Positions 19,200-27,892 are shown, counted from the stretch's first letter. The stretch is 64,000 bases of DNA from Streptomyces sp. P9-A2 (GCF_036634175.1 NZ_JAZIFX010000001.1:682001-746000), one strand, 5' to 3'. A program made the numbers and translations. The notes: generated from the sequence alone by a model not told the origin.

Positions 19200-19440
19200 G
19201 AGCCTACAACTGGCCTCCGGTTTCCGGATCGGACTCGGACACCGCCGTCTTCGCTGGAGGACCGCGGTAGCGCAACGTCGGGTGAGTTCGCCCCCCGGGT
19301 GGTCGTTTGAGGCCAGCGGCGACGTGGGAGGCCGGCGCCGGTATAGGCGCGGTCGGCGAGGACAGGGACGCCTTGTCGCTCACAGATCCGGATGATGTGG
19401 TGGCCCACGCCGACGCTCACTTTCCAGCAACATACGGCTG
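19200..19440 (-). pseudogene. IS5-type transposase fragment
   Basis: The minus strand encodes IIRICERQGVPVLADRAYTGAG, a segment typical of IS5-like DDE transposases around the second catalytic Asp. The frame then shifts into KRPPGGELT, another conserved transposase block, before decaying. No start, first Asp or ends can be found, so this is a remnant. Confidence 0.55.
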
Positions 19441-19680
19441 TCATGGGTCGCTTCGGTGGCTGATGGCCGGCGCGGTCCGACGCGCCCGTCGCCATCAGGG
19501 CGGCACGCGGACACAGGCGCCTGGCGTGGCCGGAGCCATGCGGCGAGCCAGGGTTCCCGGGGGATCGCTTCCGTCTCCGCTGATGCCGGGGCGGACTGCG
19601 GACCGGGGTGATAGAGAGATGCTGGCACGACGATCCTCACGGTCTGTGTATGACGCCCCTGAACCCGGAAAGCGGCAACG

Positions 19681-20832
19681 ATGTTCTTCAATGGCCCCGC
19701 GCACGTGCGCACCGATGCCACGCTCTTCCCGGCCAGTACCGGAGTCCCCGTCGAGCAGGATCTGCCAGTCCTGCCGCAAGACTTGGCGCGCGCGTTGTTC
19801 ATCACGGGCAGGGCCCCGTACGACCAAACCAAGCACGGGAGGTCATCGGCGTACGAGTGGTGCCACAGGGTGGCGGTACTGCCCGCCTATCTCAGCTGGA
19901 GCGATGATCCGGTCCGCCGCATCACACGCACCGACCTCGCCCGCGAACTCGACCCCTCCGAGAAGGGCATGCTGTCCTACACCCTGGGGCAGGCCATGTG
20001 CCAGATCTTCGCCGAGAGGCAGCTATCCGTCCGGTTCTTCATGCACGTCGCCCGCTACGCCTCCGCCTACAACCTCACCTTCGCCCCCGGCCAGAGCCGG
20101 GCGGACTTCTTCGGAGAGCGGACCGTCGGCGGTTATGTCGTCGCGGAAGCCAAGGGCCGCTCAGGCCCGCTGACGAAGAAGCTGCGCGAAGCCATGGAGG
20201 AACAGAAGAGGACAGTCAAGACCATCAAGGGCGAAGTGCCGAAGATCGCATACACGAGCGCGGTGCACTTCTCCTCCCCCCATAGCCCCATGCGTCTGAC
20301 GGCGATCGACCCGGACACAGCCGACCCTCGCGCCGTAGACCTTCCCGTCGACCCGGACCTACATGTACTGGCCTACTACACGCCGTTCCTGGACGCCTTC
20401 GCCCATCAGGAACCACTCATTCTGGGCGACTACGTTGTGGCTGGCTTCGCGGCGCTCGGCGTGACGCTCGGGGTCTTGGCGCCGGTGCTGCAGCGTGTGG
20501 AACGGGCAGCTCGACGCAACGAAATCGCGGGCCTTCGCGACGACATCCTGGGCCTGCTCGCCCGCCACCGGCCTCGCCAGGAGCGCACGCTCTACATCGA
20601 CGGCACTCTTTTCGCGGCAGACTTGACGGTTCCTGAGGACCGGCGCCGCCCGGGCCGTCGGGACAGCGAGGTGCTCCCCGACTTCCTGCACGAGGCGTTC
20701 CGCAGCATGAACGAGGAGGACGACTGGCGAGCCGTGTCCGTGGAGGAGGGGGACCTCGACTGGCGGGATCTGTCCCCTGCCAGAGGCTACATGCCGGGAA
20801 TCCTCTCCCAGGGTGATCTCCTCGAGGGCTGA
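19681..20832 (+). CDS. Uncharacterised protein with PD-(D/E)xK-like core
   Basis: A 383-residue protein, not recognised as a family. Residues 142-158 contain ADFFG...YVVAEAKG, giving D142, E156 and K158 in the spacing of the PD-(D/E)xK nuclease fold. A helix ending in Glu (GQAMCQIFAE, 103-112) precedes it, as often seen in restriction-like nucleases. A hydrophobic helix near residues 245-265 (YVVAGFAALGVTLGVLAPV) could be buried or membrane-associated. The ATG at 19681 follows a weak GGAAAG. It stands alone between a transposase remnant and decayed DNA. A nuclease role in defence is inference. Confidence 0.5.
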   Translation: MFFNGPAHVRTDATLFPASTGVPVEQDLPVLPQDLARALFITGRAPYDQTKHGRSSAYEWCHRVAVLPAYLSWSDDPVRRITRTDLARELDPSEKGMLSYTLGQAMCQIFAERQLSVRFFMHVARYASAYNLTFAPGQSRADFFGERTVGGYVVAEAKGRSGPLTKKLREAMEEQKRTVKTIKGEVPKIAYTSAVHFSSPHSPMRLTAIDPDTADPRAVDLPVDPDLHVLAYYTPFLDAFAHQEPLILGDYVVAGFAALGVTLGVLAPVLQRVERAARRNEIAGLRDDILGLLARHRPRQERTLYIDGTLFAADLTVPEDRRRPGRRDSEVLPDFLHEAFRSMNEEDDWRAVSVEEGDLDWRDLSPARGYMPGILSQGDLLEG

Positions 20833-21122
20833 GGCATGGACGGCCGCCGGGCACCCTACGGCCGCTGCACATTCACCGCCGCGGTGTGGACGCCGCCGAG
20901 GGCCTGTCGGGCGCTGTCCCGGTCCACGCGCTGTGTAGATCGGCTTGTCCCCGTCGGTCCGGCGACACGAGTTTCGCCGGGCAGCCCAACGTGGCAACTC
21001 CACCAGGTCGATGCGAATGTCGACGATGGTGGTATGGCCTTTCCGGGGCGACGATAGAGCCTCCCCGGTTGTACCGAGGGCGCCGAGAGTGGTGCCGATT
21101 TCCCAGAGATCCCCGCCCGACG

Positions 21123-21377
21123 TCACCGCTCACCAGCGAGGCCGAGATCCCCCTTGCTCGTCTCGGCCGCACCCTCAGTACTCCGGTCACGCCGCCAGGG
21201 GTGCGCAATCGGCTGCGACACCGCCCGCCACCACGCTTCCACCGACAGCTTCCCCACTGGCTCGAACGGTTCACCCGGCCACGGGCACGCCACGGCCTGG
21301 CCGGCCTCCTCGGCTGCATCCTGCATCCACTCCCCCGGCTCCGAGGATGTCGATGGCAGTATCGACTTCATCGTCAC
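21123..21377 (-). CDS. Small hypothetical protein
   Basis: An 84-residue frame with plausible Streptomyces codon use, starting at ATG 21377 with GGAG about 13 nt upstream. It contains GEWMQDAAEEAGQAVACPWP and VEAWWRAVSQPIAHPWRRD, aromatic-rich segments that look like real protein. I know no function. The surroundings are decayed, so it may be a leftover. Confidence 0.35.
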   Translation of the reverse strand: MTMKSILPSTSSEPGEWMQDAAEEAGQAVACPWPGEPFEPVGKLSVEAWWRAVSQPIAHPWRRDRSTEGAAETSKGDLGLAGER

Positions 21378-22333
21378 CGTGGCTCCGCCATGACCTGGAG
21401 ACGCAAAGGGGACCGCGTCGGAGGCGACCGCGGGCTGCTACACGAGATGCGCGACGAGACCGGCACGGGCGATGACACCGGAGTCCGTACGGCCGGTAGC
21501 GGTGTCGCCGATGAGGACCAGCACGAGAGCGCAGACCACGGCTCAGCGCAGAGGTTCCGTCAGGGTGGTTCCTGGCGGGGCTTCGCCTTATCACCCGCTA
21601 TCACTCAGGTATCACGAACTGGGCGGACCCTACCGGACCAGGAGGCCCTGACCTGTGGTTTCGTGCCCGCGCTGGAGTGGCTGGACGCCCGTGGACGGTC
21701 TATCCAACCTGCGCCAGGTGGGACCGTCAACGCGGGGCAGGCGGATGCGGCCACTCCAACAGACCTGCCGCCCCGAGATCGGCATCAGTCAAGATCCGGA
21801 CCATACGCGGGCCAACTCCCCACCTTGAACCCGTCGGACCGACATCCTCGCTGGTCAGAAGGCTGTACCGCCTGTACCACCAGCAGACGAAGAACCTGCC
21901 GGGAACAATCCGAGACGGCATCCCCCGCCGGCAAGCAGCACCGAGATCGCTCACTGCCACAGACACTCACGCCTTGTGGAACTGCTACAAGACGACAGGC
22001 CGAGCGCCAGGTCCTGCCCCCTGGGTGCAACTCGGTCGCCCGCCAAGTCGGAATCCATCCGGTGACCACTCAGCCCGACGATGACCACCCCACACCCGTA
22101 AAGGTAGAACGCGAGCCACCGACAGCACCTGATGACGCGTCAGTAGAGTTAGCAAAGGGTTAGCAAGAGTCCTGCCACAGCCGCCCACAGACAGCCAGAC
22201 CCTGAAACCGCCCAGCGCCGGAAACCGTAGCTGCGGCACACGCACCTGCTCCCCCGCGAGCGGCCTCCGAGCGGGAGACAGCACCGATAGCACGTCACCC
22301 ACCCAGCACCGAATGATCAGTTATTTCCGCAGG
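21378..22333. other. Decayed, non-coding stretch
   Basis: About 950 bp with no frame showing protein-like composition on either strand. A short minus-strand hydrophobic stretch near 21430-21530 may be the end of a lost membrane protein. The one clear structure is the direct repeat at 22148-22166. Confidence 0.3.
22148..22166. repeat. Direct repeat GTTAGCAA, 11-bp period
   Basis: GTTAGCAA occurs at 22148-22155 and 22159-22166. A related pair with the same period (GTCAGCAT) occurs at 23401-23420. Helically phased repeats of this sort are seen beside Streptomyces tyrosine-integrase genes as arm-type sites. Here no integrase remains, so an attachment-site remnant is only a suggestion. Confidence 0.3.
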
Positions 22334-22516
22334 TCAACGGGCCCTTCCCCGCGGCTTCAAAGGCGTCGGCGGCAGCTCGGGCGCGGGCAGCGGGTCCCCG
22401 TGGTACCCCTTCACCTCCCCGAATCTCGACCCTTCCATCCAGTCCCTACGCGCCTGTACGATCTCTTCCTGCGACCGTCCGATCCAGTTCCAGAACAACT
22501 GGATCATGTTCGAGGC
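22334..22516 (-). pseudogene. Pirin family C-terminal fragment
   Basis: The last ~55 codons read IQLFWNWIGRSQEEIVQARRD followed by FGEVKGYHGDPLPAPELPP. This is the hallmark C-terminus of pirin-family cupins (WNFVARS.EEI...RFG.V.GYDGDRLPAP). The frame is lost exactly where the CRISPR-like repeat starts at 22517, so the cupin core is missing. Confidence 0.6.
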
Positions 22517-22606
22517 GTGATCTCCGCGCATCCAGGAATGATCCCGATGACATGCCCCCAGTGCTGCCGTCGTTCGCGTGGTCCCCGCGCATGCGGGGTG
22601 GCTCCC
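22517..22606. CRISPR. Relic type I-E CRISPR: two repeats, one spacer
   Basis: A 29-bp unit at 22517-22545 and another at 22578-22606 (starting GTGGTCCCCGCGCATGCGGG) are identical at 21 of 29 positions. They are separated by exactly 32 bp (22546-22577). The 29/32 spacing and the CCCCGC...GCGGGG stem match type I-E arrays. The first repeat is degenerate, and no third repeat follows in either direction. No cas genes are in the window. Confidence 0.6.
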
Positions 22607-22616
22607 CACATCTGCA

Positions 22617-22937
22617 TCACCAGTCCCAGGTCCGGAGTTGACCAAGAAGACGCAACCCCGCCGACAGTGGAAGCAGCGCTTCCTCGAGGAGCTCGTCCTC
22701 ACTGCACCCGTCGAGGTACGCGGCAAGGTCGGCATGGCGATGCGCCTCTGCAGCAGTGAAGGGGCGGTGCGGGTGTGCCGCCAGGGCCGGGCCGGTCTTC
22801 GTCCCGAGGCGGCGGAGACAGCATCGTCCATCGGCAGCGTAGAACGCTTCGAAACCTTCCCGGACGAGTGCTTGATCGAGCCGGCGTAGCGCGGTCGGCC
22901 GGTCCGGCCCCGTGGTGAGGGCGTCGGCAGGGCTCAT
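22617..22937 (-). pseudogene. Truncated AbiJ-NTD3-like domain protein
   Basis: The 106-residue frame contains RRLDQALVREGFEAFYAADG, PHRPFTAAEAHRHADLAAYL and CSEDELLEEALLPL. It resembles the N-terminal domain (AbiJ-NTD3 type) of abortive-infection/restriction-like proteins as I remember them. Similarity stops after LLPL, where such proteins normally continue into an LGF block. The frame then runs into the CRISPR relic, so it is 3'-truncated. ATG 22937 lacks a ribosome site. Confidence 0.45.
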
Positions 22938-23543
22938 CCGGTGGTCGATGAGCCTGCGGAAGAATTCCGGGGCTGAGCAGGGCCGCCGTGCGGCTCGGCC
23001 GGCGTCGCTTCAAGCACGCCGGCGACCCGACGGTGCCGGGGCGAGCCGTCGTGCACCCGGTTCGCGCCGAGCCCGGCGAAGGACTCGGTGATGCACATGC
23101 CGGACCGATAAGGGAAGCACTTCGGTTTTGATGAGCTGCCGGGATCGTCGGAGCCGAGGTTTTCGCACACCGGATCACCAAGAGATGCGAGCGTTCTCTT
23201 CCTGAATTTCGCGGCAGACCCTCTCCCCGGCACCGCCGCGTCGGCTGTGGGCCCGTCCTCATCGCGGTCCATCCCACCTTCCGGGCGCACCTGGGCGCCC
23301 GCGTACGTGACCTTCGCTCCTGCAAGGTCAATACTTCAGACAAGAGGACTTCAGCCGGCCCGCGTCCAACCATCCAGCAGACCTGACGGCCCGTCATCAA
23401 AGTCAGCATTAAGTCAGCATCAGTACCGCCACAGCCCGCTTCCGGCCGCCACGGACCGTCAAGATCGATAATTTCCCCTACCTGCTCTGACCAGCAAAGA
23501 CGCAGGTGGAAGGCCCACCTGCTAAGCTCCCTAGGAGGTACCC
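22938..23543. other. Decayed island edge upstream of dhaK
   Basis: No credible gene in about 600 bp. The structures seen are the 11-bp-period repeat AAGTCAGCAT (23400-23409 and 23411-23420) and a hairpin at 23502-23522. The dhaK ribosome site AGGAGG (23533-23538) closes the region. This is the probable boundary between the island and the ordinary chromosome. Confidence 0.35.
23502..23522. terminator. Hairpin upstream of dhaK
   Basis: GCAGGTGG and CCACCTGC form a perfect 8-bp stem with an AAGGC loop, just upstream of the dhaK ribosome site. It could terminate transcription from the island, act as leader structure for dhaK, or be an integrase core site. Confidence 0.4.
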
Positions 23544-24536
23544 GTGAAGATGTTGATCAATGTGCCGGAGACCGTGGTCGCTGATGCGTTGCGGGGGATG
23601 GCGTCGGCGCATCCCGAGCTTGCGGTGGACGTGGAGAACCGGGTGATCGTCCGGCGGGACGCTCCCGTGGCCGGGAAAGTGGGTCTGGTCTCCGGCGGGG
23701 GTTCCGGGCACGAGCCGCTGCACGGCGGGTTCGTGGGGCCCGGGATGCTCTCGGCGGCCTGTCCCGGAGAAGTGTTCACCTCTCCCGTGCCCGACCAGAT
23801 GGTGCGGGCGGCGGCTGCCGTGGACAGTGGGGCCGGAGTGCTCTTCGTCGTGAAGAACTACACCGGCGACGTGCTCAACTTCGACATGGCCGCCGAGCTG
23901 GCCGAGGACGAGGGCATCCAGGTCGCGAAGGTGCTGGTCGACGACGATGTCGCGGTGACCGACAGTCTCTACACCGCGGGCCGGCGCGGCACCGGTGCGA
24001 CGCTGTTCGTGGAGAAGATCGCGGGCGCGGCCGCCGAGGAGGGACAGTCGCTGGAGCGGGTGGAGGCTCTCGCCCGGCAGGTCAACGAGAACTCCCGCAG
24101 TTTCGGTGTGGCCCTGACCGCCGTCACCACGCCGGCCAAGGGCAGCCCGACCTTCGACCTGCCGGCGGGTGAGCTGGAGCTGGGGATCGGCATCCACGGC
24201 GAGCCGGGCCGGGAGCGGCGGCCGATGATGACCTCGAGTGAGATCGCCGAGGCCGCCGTCGGCGCGATCCTGGCCGACATCACCCCGCGCAATCCGGTCC
24301 TGGTCCTGGTCAACGGCATGGGTGCGACCCCGCTGCTGGAGCTGTACGGCTTCAACGCCGAGGTGCAGCGGGTGCTCGGCGAGCGTGGTGTCCCCGTCGC
24401 CCGGGTGCTCGTCGGCAACTACGTGACGTCACTCGACATGGCGGGCGCCTCGGTCACCCTGTGCCAGATCGACGAGGAGACGCTGCGGCTGTGGGATGCG
24501 CCGGTGAGGACCCCGGGACTGCGCTGGGGCATGTGA
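23544..24536 (+). CDS. dhaK: Dihydroxyacetone kinase subunit DhaK
   Basis: The 330-residue DHA-binding subunit of the PTS-dependent dihydroxyacetone phosphotransferase, which makes dihydroxyacetone phosphate for glycolysis. It has the GGGSGHEPLHGG loop near residue 51 and GIGIHGEPG near residue 217, which carries the His that binds DHA covalently. GTG 23544 follows a strong AGGAGG by 5 nt. An internal ATG two codons later is the other choice. It is first in dhaK-dhaL-dhaM, all on the plus strand with short gaps or overlaps. Length is normal and no key residue is missing. Confidence 0.93.
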   Translation: MKMLINVPETVVADALRGMASAHPELAVDVENRVIVRRDAPVAGKVGLVSGGGSGHEPLHGGFVGPGMLSAACPGEVFTSPVPDQMVRAAAAVDSGAGVLFVVKNYTGDVLNFDMAAELAEDEGIQVAKVLVDDDVAVTDSLYTAGRRGTGATLFVEKIAGAAAEEGQSLERVEALARQVNENSRSFGVALTAVTTPAKGSPTFDLPAGELELGIGIHGEPGRERRPMMTSSEIAEAAVGAILADITPRNPVLVLVNGMGATPLLELYGFNAEVQRVLGERGVPVARVLVGNYVTSLDMAGASVTLCQIDEETLRLWDAPVRTPGLRWGM

Positions 24537-24584
24537 GGGACACCGGGTTGGTTGGTCACAGTGCCCAGTACACAAGGAGTTCCA

Positions 24585-25229
24585 GTGCTCGACGCCGACT
24601 TCTTCCGCCGTTGGATGGCGGTCACCTCCGCCACCGTCGACCGTGAGGCGGAGCGGCTCACCGCTCTCGACTCGCCCATCGGGGACGCCGACCACGGCAG
24701 CAACCTCCAGCGCGGGTTCAGCGCGGTGCGGGCCGCGCTGGACAAGGAGCCGCCCGCCACGCCCGGGGAGGTACTGACCCGCTCCGGTCGGCTGCTGATC
24801 TCGACGGTGGGCGGCGCCTCCGGGCCCCTGTACGGGACGCTGCTCCGCCGCACCGGAAAGGCGCTCGGTGACGCCCCCGAGGTGAGCAGGGAGCAGCTGG
24901 CCGAGGCACTGCGCACCGGGGTGGACGCGGTACGGCAGCTCGGGGGCGCGGCACCGGGCGACAAGACGATGATCGACGCGCTGGTGCCCGCGGTGGACGC
25001 GCTCGGCGACTCCTTCGTCGCGGCGCGGGCCGCCGCCGAGGAGGGCGCGGTGGCCACGACACCGTTGCGGGCCCGCAAGGGCCGGGCCAGTTACCTGGGC
25101 GAGCGCAGCATCGGACACCAGGACCCCGGAGCCACCTCGGCGGCCTTGCTGATCGCAGGCCTGGCCGAGGCCTCCGACACCTCCGGTGCCTCCGGTACCT
25201 ACGAGGCCGGGGAGGTGTCCGGTGAGTGA
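24585..25229 (+). CDS. dhaL: Dihydroxyacetone kinase ADP-binding subunit DhaL
   Basis: A 214-residue subunit that carries ADP as a coenzyme and passes phosphate from DhaM to DHA on DhaK. The Mg-ADP site is visible in SPIGDADHGSNLQRG (near residues 30-44), with GGASGPLYGTLL and DPGATSAALL further on. GTG 24585 has AAGGAG 5 nt upstream. It overlaps dhaM by 8 bp, so the two are translationally coupled. Confidence 0.92.
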   Translation: MLDADFFRRWMAVTSATVDREAERLTALDSPIGDADHGSNLQRGFSAVRAALDKEPPATPGEVLTRSGRLLISTVGGASGPLYGTLLRRTGKALGDAPEVSREQLAEALRTGVDAVRQLGGAAPGDKTMIDALVPAVDALGDSFVAARAAAEEGAVATTPLRARKGRASYLGERSIGHQDPGATSAALLIAGLAEASDTSGASGTYEAGEVSGE

Positions 25230-25635
25230 CGACGGGAAGCTGGTGGGCATCGTCCTGGTGTCGCACAGTGCTCAGGTGGCGGCGTCGGTGGCCGAGCTGG
25301 CGAAACAACTGGCGGGCGCCGGCAGTACGGTGCCCGTGGCCCCGGCGGGCGGCACGGAAAACGGCGGTCTCGGTACGAGCGCCGAACTCATCGCCGCCGC
25401 GTCCGCGGCCGTCGACCGCGGCGCCGGGGTCGCCGTCCTGACCGACCTCGGCAGCGCGGTGCTCACCGTGAAGGCGCTGCTCGCCGAGGGCGACGATCTC
25501 CCGGAGCACACCCGGCTGGTGGACGCGCCGTTCCTGGAGGGCGCGGTCGCCGCGGTGGTCACGGCCTCGACGGGAGCGGACCTCGCGGCGGTGGAGGCCG
25601 CGGCGGCGGAGGCGTACACGTACCGGAAGACCTGA
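25222..25635 (+). CDS. dhaM: PTS-dependent dihydroxyacetone kinase phosphotransferase subunit DhaM
   Basis: A 137-residue EIIA(Man)-like protein that accepts phosphate from HPr at the His in GIVLVSHSAQVAA (near residue 14) and rephosphorylates DhaL-ADP. GLGTSAELI and VAVLTDLGSAVLTVK match the fold. It consists of the EIIA domain only, without the HPr/EI fusions seen in E. coli DhaM, so it depends on the general PTS. GTG 25222 overlaps the dhaL stop. A strong terminator follows. Confidence 0.9.
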   Translation: MSDDGKLVGIVLVSHSAQVAASVAELAKQLAGAGSTVPVAPAGGTENGGLGTSAELIAAASAAVDRGAGVAVLTDLGSAVLTVKALLAEGDDLPEHTRLVDAPFLEGAVAAVVTASTGADLAAVEAAAAEAYTYRKT

Positions 25636-25651
25636 CGAGCACGGTTGCGGC

Positions 25652-25692
25652 GGGAAGTGACGGGCGGGCACTTTCGCCGCCCGTCACTTCCC
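25652..25692. terminator. Strong bidirectional terminator
   Basis: A perfect 16-bp stem (25652-25667 with 25677-25692) and 9-nt loop lie between convergent dhaM and the GH75 gene. A further copy of the right arm (CGCCCGTCACTTCCCGC) follows at once, allowing an alternative fold. Confidence 0.8.
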
Positions 25693-25756
25693 CGCCCGTC
25701 ACTTCCCGCCGACCCCGGCGGGCCCGGGTTCAGGCCGCCGGGTGTGGTGGTTCGGC

Positions 25757-26461
25757 TCAGCCGCCGTTCACGAACTGCTGGGCCAGTGCCTCCCCCGCCG
25801 CCACTGCGGCCTTCCGGTCCTCGATGGGAGTCACCCGGCTGCCCTTGAACACGATGTAGGTGACACCGGAGGACGTGCCGCCGCTTCGTGGGTCGGGATC
25901 GATGCCGAGTGCTTCGGCCGTCGCGTAGGACGCCTCACCGATGATGCCCGCGGGGCCGGTGTCGCCGACGACCGCGTACTGCACCTGGTCGCCGTACACG
26001 ACGGCCACCACCGAGCCGCCCCGGACGCCGTGCGCCCGGTAGTCCCAGAGCGTGCTCGGCACCGGCACCACCACGTAGGGCAGGGTTTCGGAGTTCAGCG
26101 GACGGCCGTCGGACTGTGCGAACGCGGTGGAGGCGGAGAAGTACGGGTCCGTGGCGGTGTTGCAGCGGATGCCGGGCTGTCCGTCGCAGTCGATGTCCAT
26201 GTCGGCCTTCCAGAACACGACCTCGTCGGTGCCGCAGACGGGAATGGTGGCGGAGGCGCCCTGGTCGCTCCGGTACTTGCCGTGGGAGACGGGGGTGCAG
26301 TCACGCACCTCGGCCAGCAGGTCGACGGCGCTGACGGAGCCGCCCTGTCGCACGGCCGGTGGTTGAGTGCGGGCCTGCTGGAAAGGGGTGCTGTGGAGCA
26401 TCGTGGGGGCGAGCACGGTGACGCCGGCCACGGCCAGTGCGAGCGACTGGACAGGGATCAC
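25757..26461 (-). CDS. Secreted GH75 chitosanase-like protein
   Basis: A 234-residue protein with an N-terminal hydrophobic segment acting as signal peptide (about residues 5-20). Family 75 chitosanases hydrolyse beta-1,4 bonds in chitosan outside the cell. The family core is clear: VFWKADMDIDCDGQPG with the catalytic Asp, and YAVVGDTGPAGIIGEASYAT with the catalytic Glu, followed by LGIDPDPRSGG. GTG 26461 has GAGAGG about 11 nt upstream. It is monocistronic, convergent with dhaKLM and divergent from the FnIII lipoprotein. Confidence 0.85.
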   Translation of the reverse strand: MIPVQSLALAVAGVTVLAPTMLHSTPFQQARTQPPAVRQGGSVSAVDLLAEVRDCTPVSHGKYRSDQGASATIPVCGTDEVVFWKADMDIDCDGQPGIRCNTATDPYFSASTAFAQSDGRPLNSETLPYVVVPVPSTLWDYRAHGVRGGSVVAVVYGDQVQYAVVGDTGPAGIIGEASYATAEALGIDPDPRSGGTSSGVTYIVFKGSRVTPIEDRKAAVAAGEALAQQFVNGG

Positions 26462-26720
26462 GGTTTGCGGGCCTCTCGTGGGGGACGCTGACGGGCACTC
26501 GGCCCCATCTCACCCCGGCCCCCTGGCGTGGCCACCGCAACAGGGCCGTACGGTGCACGTTCGGCTGCCCGGCAATGGGGCCGGGTGCCCGAGTCGGCGC
26601 CGGTGGCGGTACGCGCCCCGAGCCGCCACACCGCCCTCTTGATGCGGTCGCGTCATTCGCGTCACCATGGAATCGGGTATTGGTCCGGACCATTCCTGTG
26701 TGCCGTCGGGAGGCAGAGTC

Positions 26721-27776
26721 GTGCGAGGCATTCCTGTCACCGTTGCCGTCCCCTCCCGCCGTCCTCTCACATGGCGTGGTAGCGCGCTCCGTTCACCGCT
26801 CCTGCTCTGCGGCGTACTCACACTCGTGCTTCTCCTGGTCGTCTCCTGCGGCGGCGGTGGATCCGTGACCGGGGACGGGGACGGCGGGCAGCCACCAGGG
26901 GCTCCGGCGGGCGTCACGGCCGAGGCCGGCAGCTCCACGAGTGTGCATGTCATGTGGAACACCGTCGCTGCCGCGAGCGCCCGGGTGAGCCGGTACGAGG
27001 TGTACCGGGGCACCACAAAGGTCAAAGAAGTACCCGCTTCCGAGCACATGGTGGATGTCACCAGGCTTCGGCCCTCCACCACGTATGCCTTCACCGTGCG
27101 GGCGCGGGACGCGGAAGGGCGGCTCGGGCCCCGCAGCCAGGAGGTGCGGGCGACCACACCTACGGCCACGGCCGCCGACCGGTCCGCGCCCAGCCGTCCC
27201 TCGGGCCTCCGCGGCAAGGCGGTCGGCAGCAGGGCCGTCCAGCTGAGCTGGTCCGCCTCGACGGACGACCGGGGTGTCCTGTCATACGACATCCAGCAGG
27301 GAGAAACGAAGATCCACGGTGTCGGCGGACGTCAGACCGCCACCGTGGTGACGGGGCTGCGACCGGGCACCCGCTACTCCTTCACGATCCGGGCGCGGGA
27401 CGCGGCCGGCAACCTGTCTCCTCCCGGCGCTCCCCTCCGCCTGACCACCCCGGGCAGCGGCACCGGCCGCGCCGCGGCGCCCACCGGCCTCCGTGCCTCG
27501 AGCCACCGGTCCGAGGGGGCGTACCACATCGACCTCAGCTGGGTACCGCCGCGCGTGGACGGGATGATCACGGAATACCAGGTACACCTGGACGGCCACC
27601 CGGCCACCTCCGTCGTCTACGGCGGCCAGGCACCGCGCGACCGGGCGACATACAGCTTCTACGCGGGACGTGAGGCGGGGGTCAGCCATCGAGTGCGGAT
27701 CCGGGCCAGGCTGCCGGACGGGACCTGGGGCGGCTTCTCCACGGAGCGCACGGTGACGACGGGCCCGGGGCGCTGA
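26721..27776 (+). CDS. Fibronectin type III repeat lipoprotein
   Basis: A 351-residue secreted lipoprotein. The signal sequence ends in a lipobox (LLLVVSC), followed by a Gly/Asp-rich spacer and three FnIII domains: from about residue 55 (PGAPAGVTAEAGSSTSVHVM), 145 (RPSGLRGKAVGSRAVQLSWS) and 240 (APTGLRASSHRSEGAYHIDL). The first two end in the usual L.P.T.Y.F.VRARD pattern. There is no catalytic domain, so it probably binds polysaccharide or protein at the surface. GTG 26721 with GGAGG at 7 nt is preferred over the in-frame ATG at 26667. Confidence 0.8.
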   Translation: MRGIPVTVAVPSRRPLTWRGSALRSPLLLCGVLTLVLLLVVSCGGGGSVTGDGDGGQPPGAPAGVTAEAGSSTSVHVMWNTVAAASARVSRYEVYRGTTKVKEVPASEHMVDVTRLRPSTTYAFTVRARDAEGRLGPRSQEVRATTPTATAADRSAPSRPSGLRGKAVGSRAVQLSWSASTDDRGVLSYDIQQGETKIHGVGGRQTATVVTGLRPGTRYSFTIRARDAAGNLSPPGAPLRLTTPGSGTGRAAAPTGLRASSHRSEGAYHIDLSWVPPRVDGMITEYQVHLDGHPATSVVYGGQAPRDRATYSFYAGREAGVSHRVRIRARLPDGTWGGFSTERTVTTGPGR

Positions 27777-27807
27777 GCGGGACCGGGCCCCGCCGGGCAG
27801 GCAGGGC

Positions 27808-27892
27808 GAGCCGGGTCCGGTCCGGGTCCGAGCCGAGCCGGGACCGAGCCGGAACCGAGCCGAGCCGGGACCGAGCCGGGTCCGGTCCGGCG
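27808..27892. repeat. GC-rich degenerate tandem repeat
   Basis: Imperfect tandem copies of a GAGCCGGGACC-like unit alternate with GGTCCGG blocks between the FnIII gene and the next gene. The tract can fold extensively, so it may act as a terminator. Sequencing or slippage variation is likely here. Confidence 0.5.

Noticed and set aside
20886..22163. 425-codon plus-strand frame
   Set aside because: It contains no protein-like segments, is rich in Arg/Pro/Cys/Trp as expected of non-coding GC-rich DNA, and has no ribosome site.
22607..22640. Third CRISPR repeat after the second spacer position
   Set aside because: No repeat-like sequence is found 32 bp past 22606, nor 32 bp before 22517, so the array has only two units.
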